Assembly (NCBI RefSeq): GCF_965638725.1
Contig: NC_134958.1
Span: 22,599,964 to 22,663,963, forward strand
DNA from: Aptenodytes patagonicus
Lineage: Eukaryota > Chordata > Aves > Sphenisciformes > Spheniscidae
Length of the DNA stretch: 64,000 nucleotides
Direction: 5' to 3'
Under the pieces are notes generated by a model. It saw nothing but the letters and a program-made list of their open reading frames with translations, ran no database searches and was not told where the DNA came from. Below, in pieces: positions 62,930-64,000 of the stretch (position 1 is its first letter; each line of letters opens with the position of its first letter). The position numbers and the translations under genes were made by a program.

Positions 62930-63350
62930 GGGGGGGGGTCTCCCTGTAATGGGGGCTACTCTTTAACAGGGGCTCCCCACGATCCAGGGGCTGCCTGCAA
63001 TGGGGGCTCCCCTTAAGGGGGGCTCCCCCCTAATGGGGACTGCCTGCAATGGGGGCTCCTCCTTAATGGGGGCTCCATACAATGGGGGGCTCCCCTTAAT
63101 GGGGGCTCCTCCCTAATGGGGGCTCCGTACAATGGGGGCTCCCCTTAATGGGGGCTCCTCCCTAATGGGGGCTCCGTACAATGGGGGCTCCCCTTAAGGG
63201 GGGTTCCTCCCTAATGGGGACTGCCTGCAATGGGGGCTCCTCCCTAATGGGGGCTCCATACAATGGGGGGCTCCCCTTAATGGGGGCTCCTCCCTAATGG
63301 GGGCTCCGTACAATGGGGGGCTCCCCTTAATGGGGCTTCCCCCCAGCGTA
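62930..63350 (+). repeat. Nested minisatellite: about 18-bp units, about 54-bp triplets, 181-bp higher-order repeat
   Basis: The basic unit AATGGGGGCTCC plus a short linker recurs about 20 times. Three linker types (GTACAATGG, CCTTAATGG, CCCTAATGG) rotate to give a triplet of about 54 bp. The distinctive block TAATGGGGACTGCCTGCAAT occurs at 63031 and again at 63212, 181 bp apart, with the same order of units after it, so a larger segment was duplicated. Degenerate units may continue to about 63450. The array lies about 250-350 bp upstream of the probable promoter at the window end. Confidence 0.92.
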
Positions 63351-63459
63351 GGCTCCCGATACGGCTGCTCCTCCGTAACGGGGGGCCTGCTGCAACGGGG
63401 ACCCTTCCATAACAGGGTCTCCCCGCTGCGGGGGTTCCCCGTAACGGGGGGAGGGGGGG

Positions 63460-63781
63460 GGATTGCCCCGTACCGAGGGTCCCAGGTCCGAGCGCGCCGG
63501 GCAGAGCGGGGCAGAGCCCCGACCAGCTCAGCGCACATGTGGCGGGCTGGGCTGGGCTGTCCCATCCCGTCCCGTCCTGTCCCCTCCTCCGGCCGGCCCA
63601 CACGCACACTCAGCCCTCCTCCTCCTCCTCCTCCTCCTCCTCCTCCTCCTCCCACTTCCTCCGCACAATGCAGGCTGCCGGCCGAGCGGGGCAGCGGCGG
63701 CAGGCTCCCCCCCGCCGCCGAGCCCCCCGCCCGGCCCCGTAGAGATGCTCCGGGGGAGGCACCGCGCCGCCGCCGCCGCAG
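63460..63781 (+). promoter_or_regulatory. CpG-island promoter and first exon of an unidentified downstream gene
   Basis: A CpG-dense block with a (CCT)12 tract and GC boxes ends in CCGCCGCAG|GTGAGTGCGG, a near-perfect donor with GT at 63782-63783. An ATG at 63744 would give MLRGRHRAAAAA before the junction, but the exon may be wholly non-coding. By human gene order the next gene after PPCDC on the same strand is C15orf39, so this could be its first exon. That is a synteny-based inference only. Confidence 0.5.
63615..63652 (+). repeat. (CCT)12 microsatellite
   Basis: Twelve CCT units sit within the putative promoter, about 130 bp before the splice donor. Such polypyrimidine/polypurine mirror sequence can form triplex DNA (general knowledge). 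Confidence 0.92.
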
Positions 63782-64000
63782 GTGAGTGCGGGGCCGGATC
63801 CGGCCCCCGCTGCGCCCCGGGCTTGGGGGAGGACAGCGGGTACGTGCCGGAGCCGGAGGGATGCGGGGCGGCAGCCGGGGTTCCGTCCCCCGCCGAGCCC
63901 GGCGGGTGGCGGGGGGGGGGGGCGCCGGGGCCCCCTGGCCCTCTGCCTCGCCCCGTACCCCGCTTGCCTTTGAGCTCCCCTCGGAGGGTAACGCTGCCGG
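63782..64000 (+). other. Start of putative intron 1 of the downstream gene
   Basis: CpG-rich sequence after the strong donor, still inside the CpG island, with a G10 run near 63911. It continues beyond the window. Confidence 0.4.

Noticed and set aside
62930-63350. CRISPR-like array
   Set aside because: The spaced repeats are a nested eukaryotic minisatellite; there are no unique spacers or cas genes, and the genome is vertebrate.

Overview
The window reads as avian nuclear DNA. It is GC-rich and compact, carries several CR1 LINE fragments with the diagnostic ATTCTATG-type tail, holds one solo endogenous-retroviral LTR of a type common in bird genomes, and contains a few eroded MIR-like SINE relics. 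Two spliced protein-coding genes can be reconstructed base by base on the + strand: SCAMP5, then PPCDC. They are adjacent and in the same order on human 15q24, so the block is probably the bird counterpart of that region (chicken chromosome 10 by established synteny, from memory).

Layout. 1-5.1 kb: gene-free flank with an AT-rich island and a possible LTR-like repeat. 5.14-5.42 kb: CpG-rich SCAMP5 promoter and first non-coding exon, with two TCTCGCGAGA elements and a G-quadruplex-type run. 7.3-11.6 kb: SCAMP5 coding exons, giving a 235-residue tetraspanning secretory-vesicle protein; its 3' UTR may run to about 13.7 kb. 14.76-15.23 kb: probable PPCDC promoter with NRF1, CCAAT and ZNF143-like sites. 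17.16-33.33 kb: five PPCDC coding exons, giving a 210-residue coenzyme A biosynthesis enzyme; the introns hold CR1 copies, a four-unit tandem hairpin repeat, MIR relics and the solo LTR. 33.3-63.5 kb: about 30 kb with no gene I can prove, containing a broken 1.9-kb CR1, two orphan CpG-rich stretches, several minisatellites and one suggestive signal-peptide-like exon. 63.5-64.0 kb: a second CpG island with a candidate first exon and a strong splice donor; by human synteny this could be the 5' end of the C15orf39 orthologue, but the sequence alone does not prove it.

The two genes do not form a pathway. SCAMP5 works in membrane trafficking and synaptic-vesicle recycling. PPCDC is a cytosolic housekeeping flavoenzyme. 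Almost all other long open frames are by-products of GC-rich or tandem-repeat DNA. I found no CRISPR array, operon, convincing tRNA or rRNA gene, and no clear novel system. The most unusual items are the (TG)11 tract serving as the SCAMP5 exon-4 acceptor region, the two BANP-type elements 52 bp apart, the tandem hairpins in PPCDC intron 1, the nested 181-bp higher-order minisatellite, and a snap-back hairpin replacing part of a CR1.
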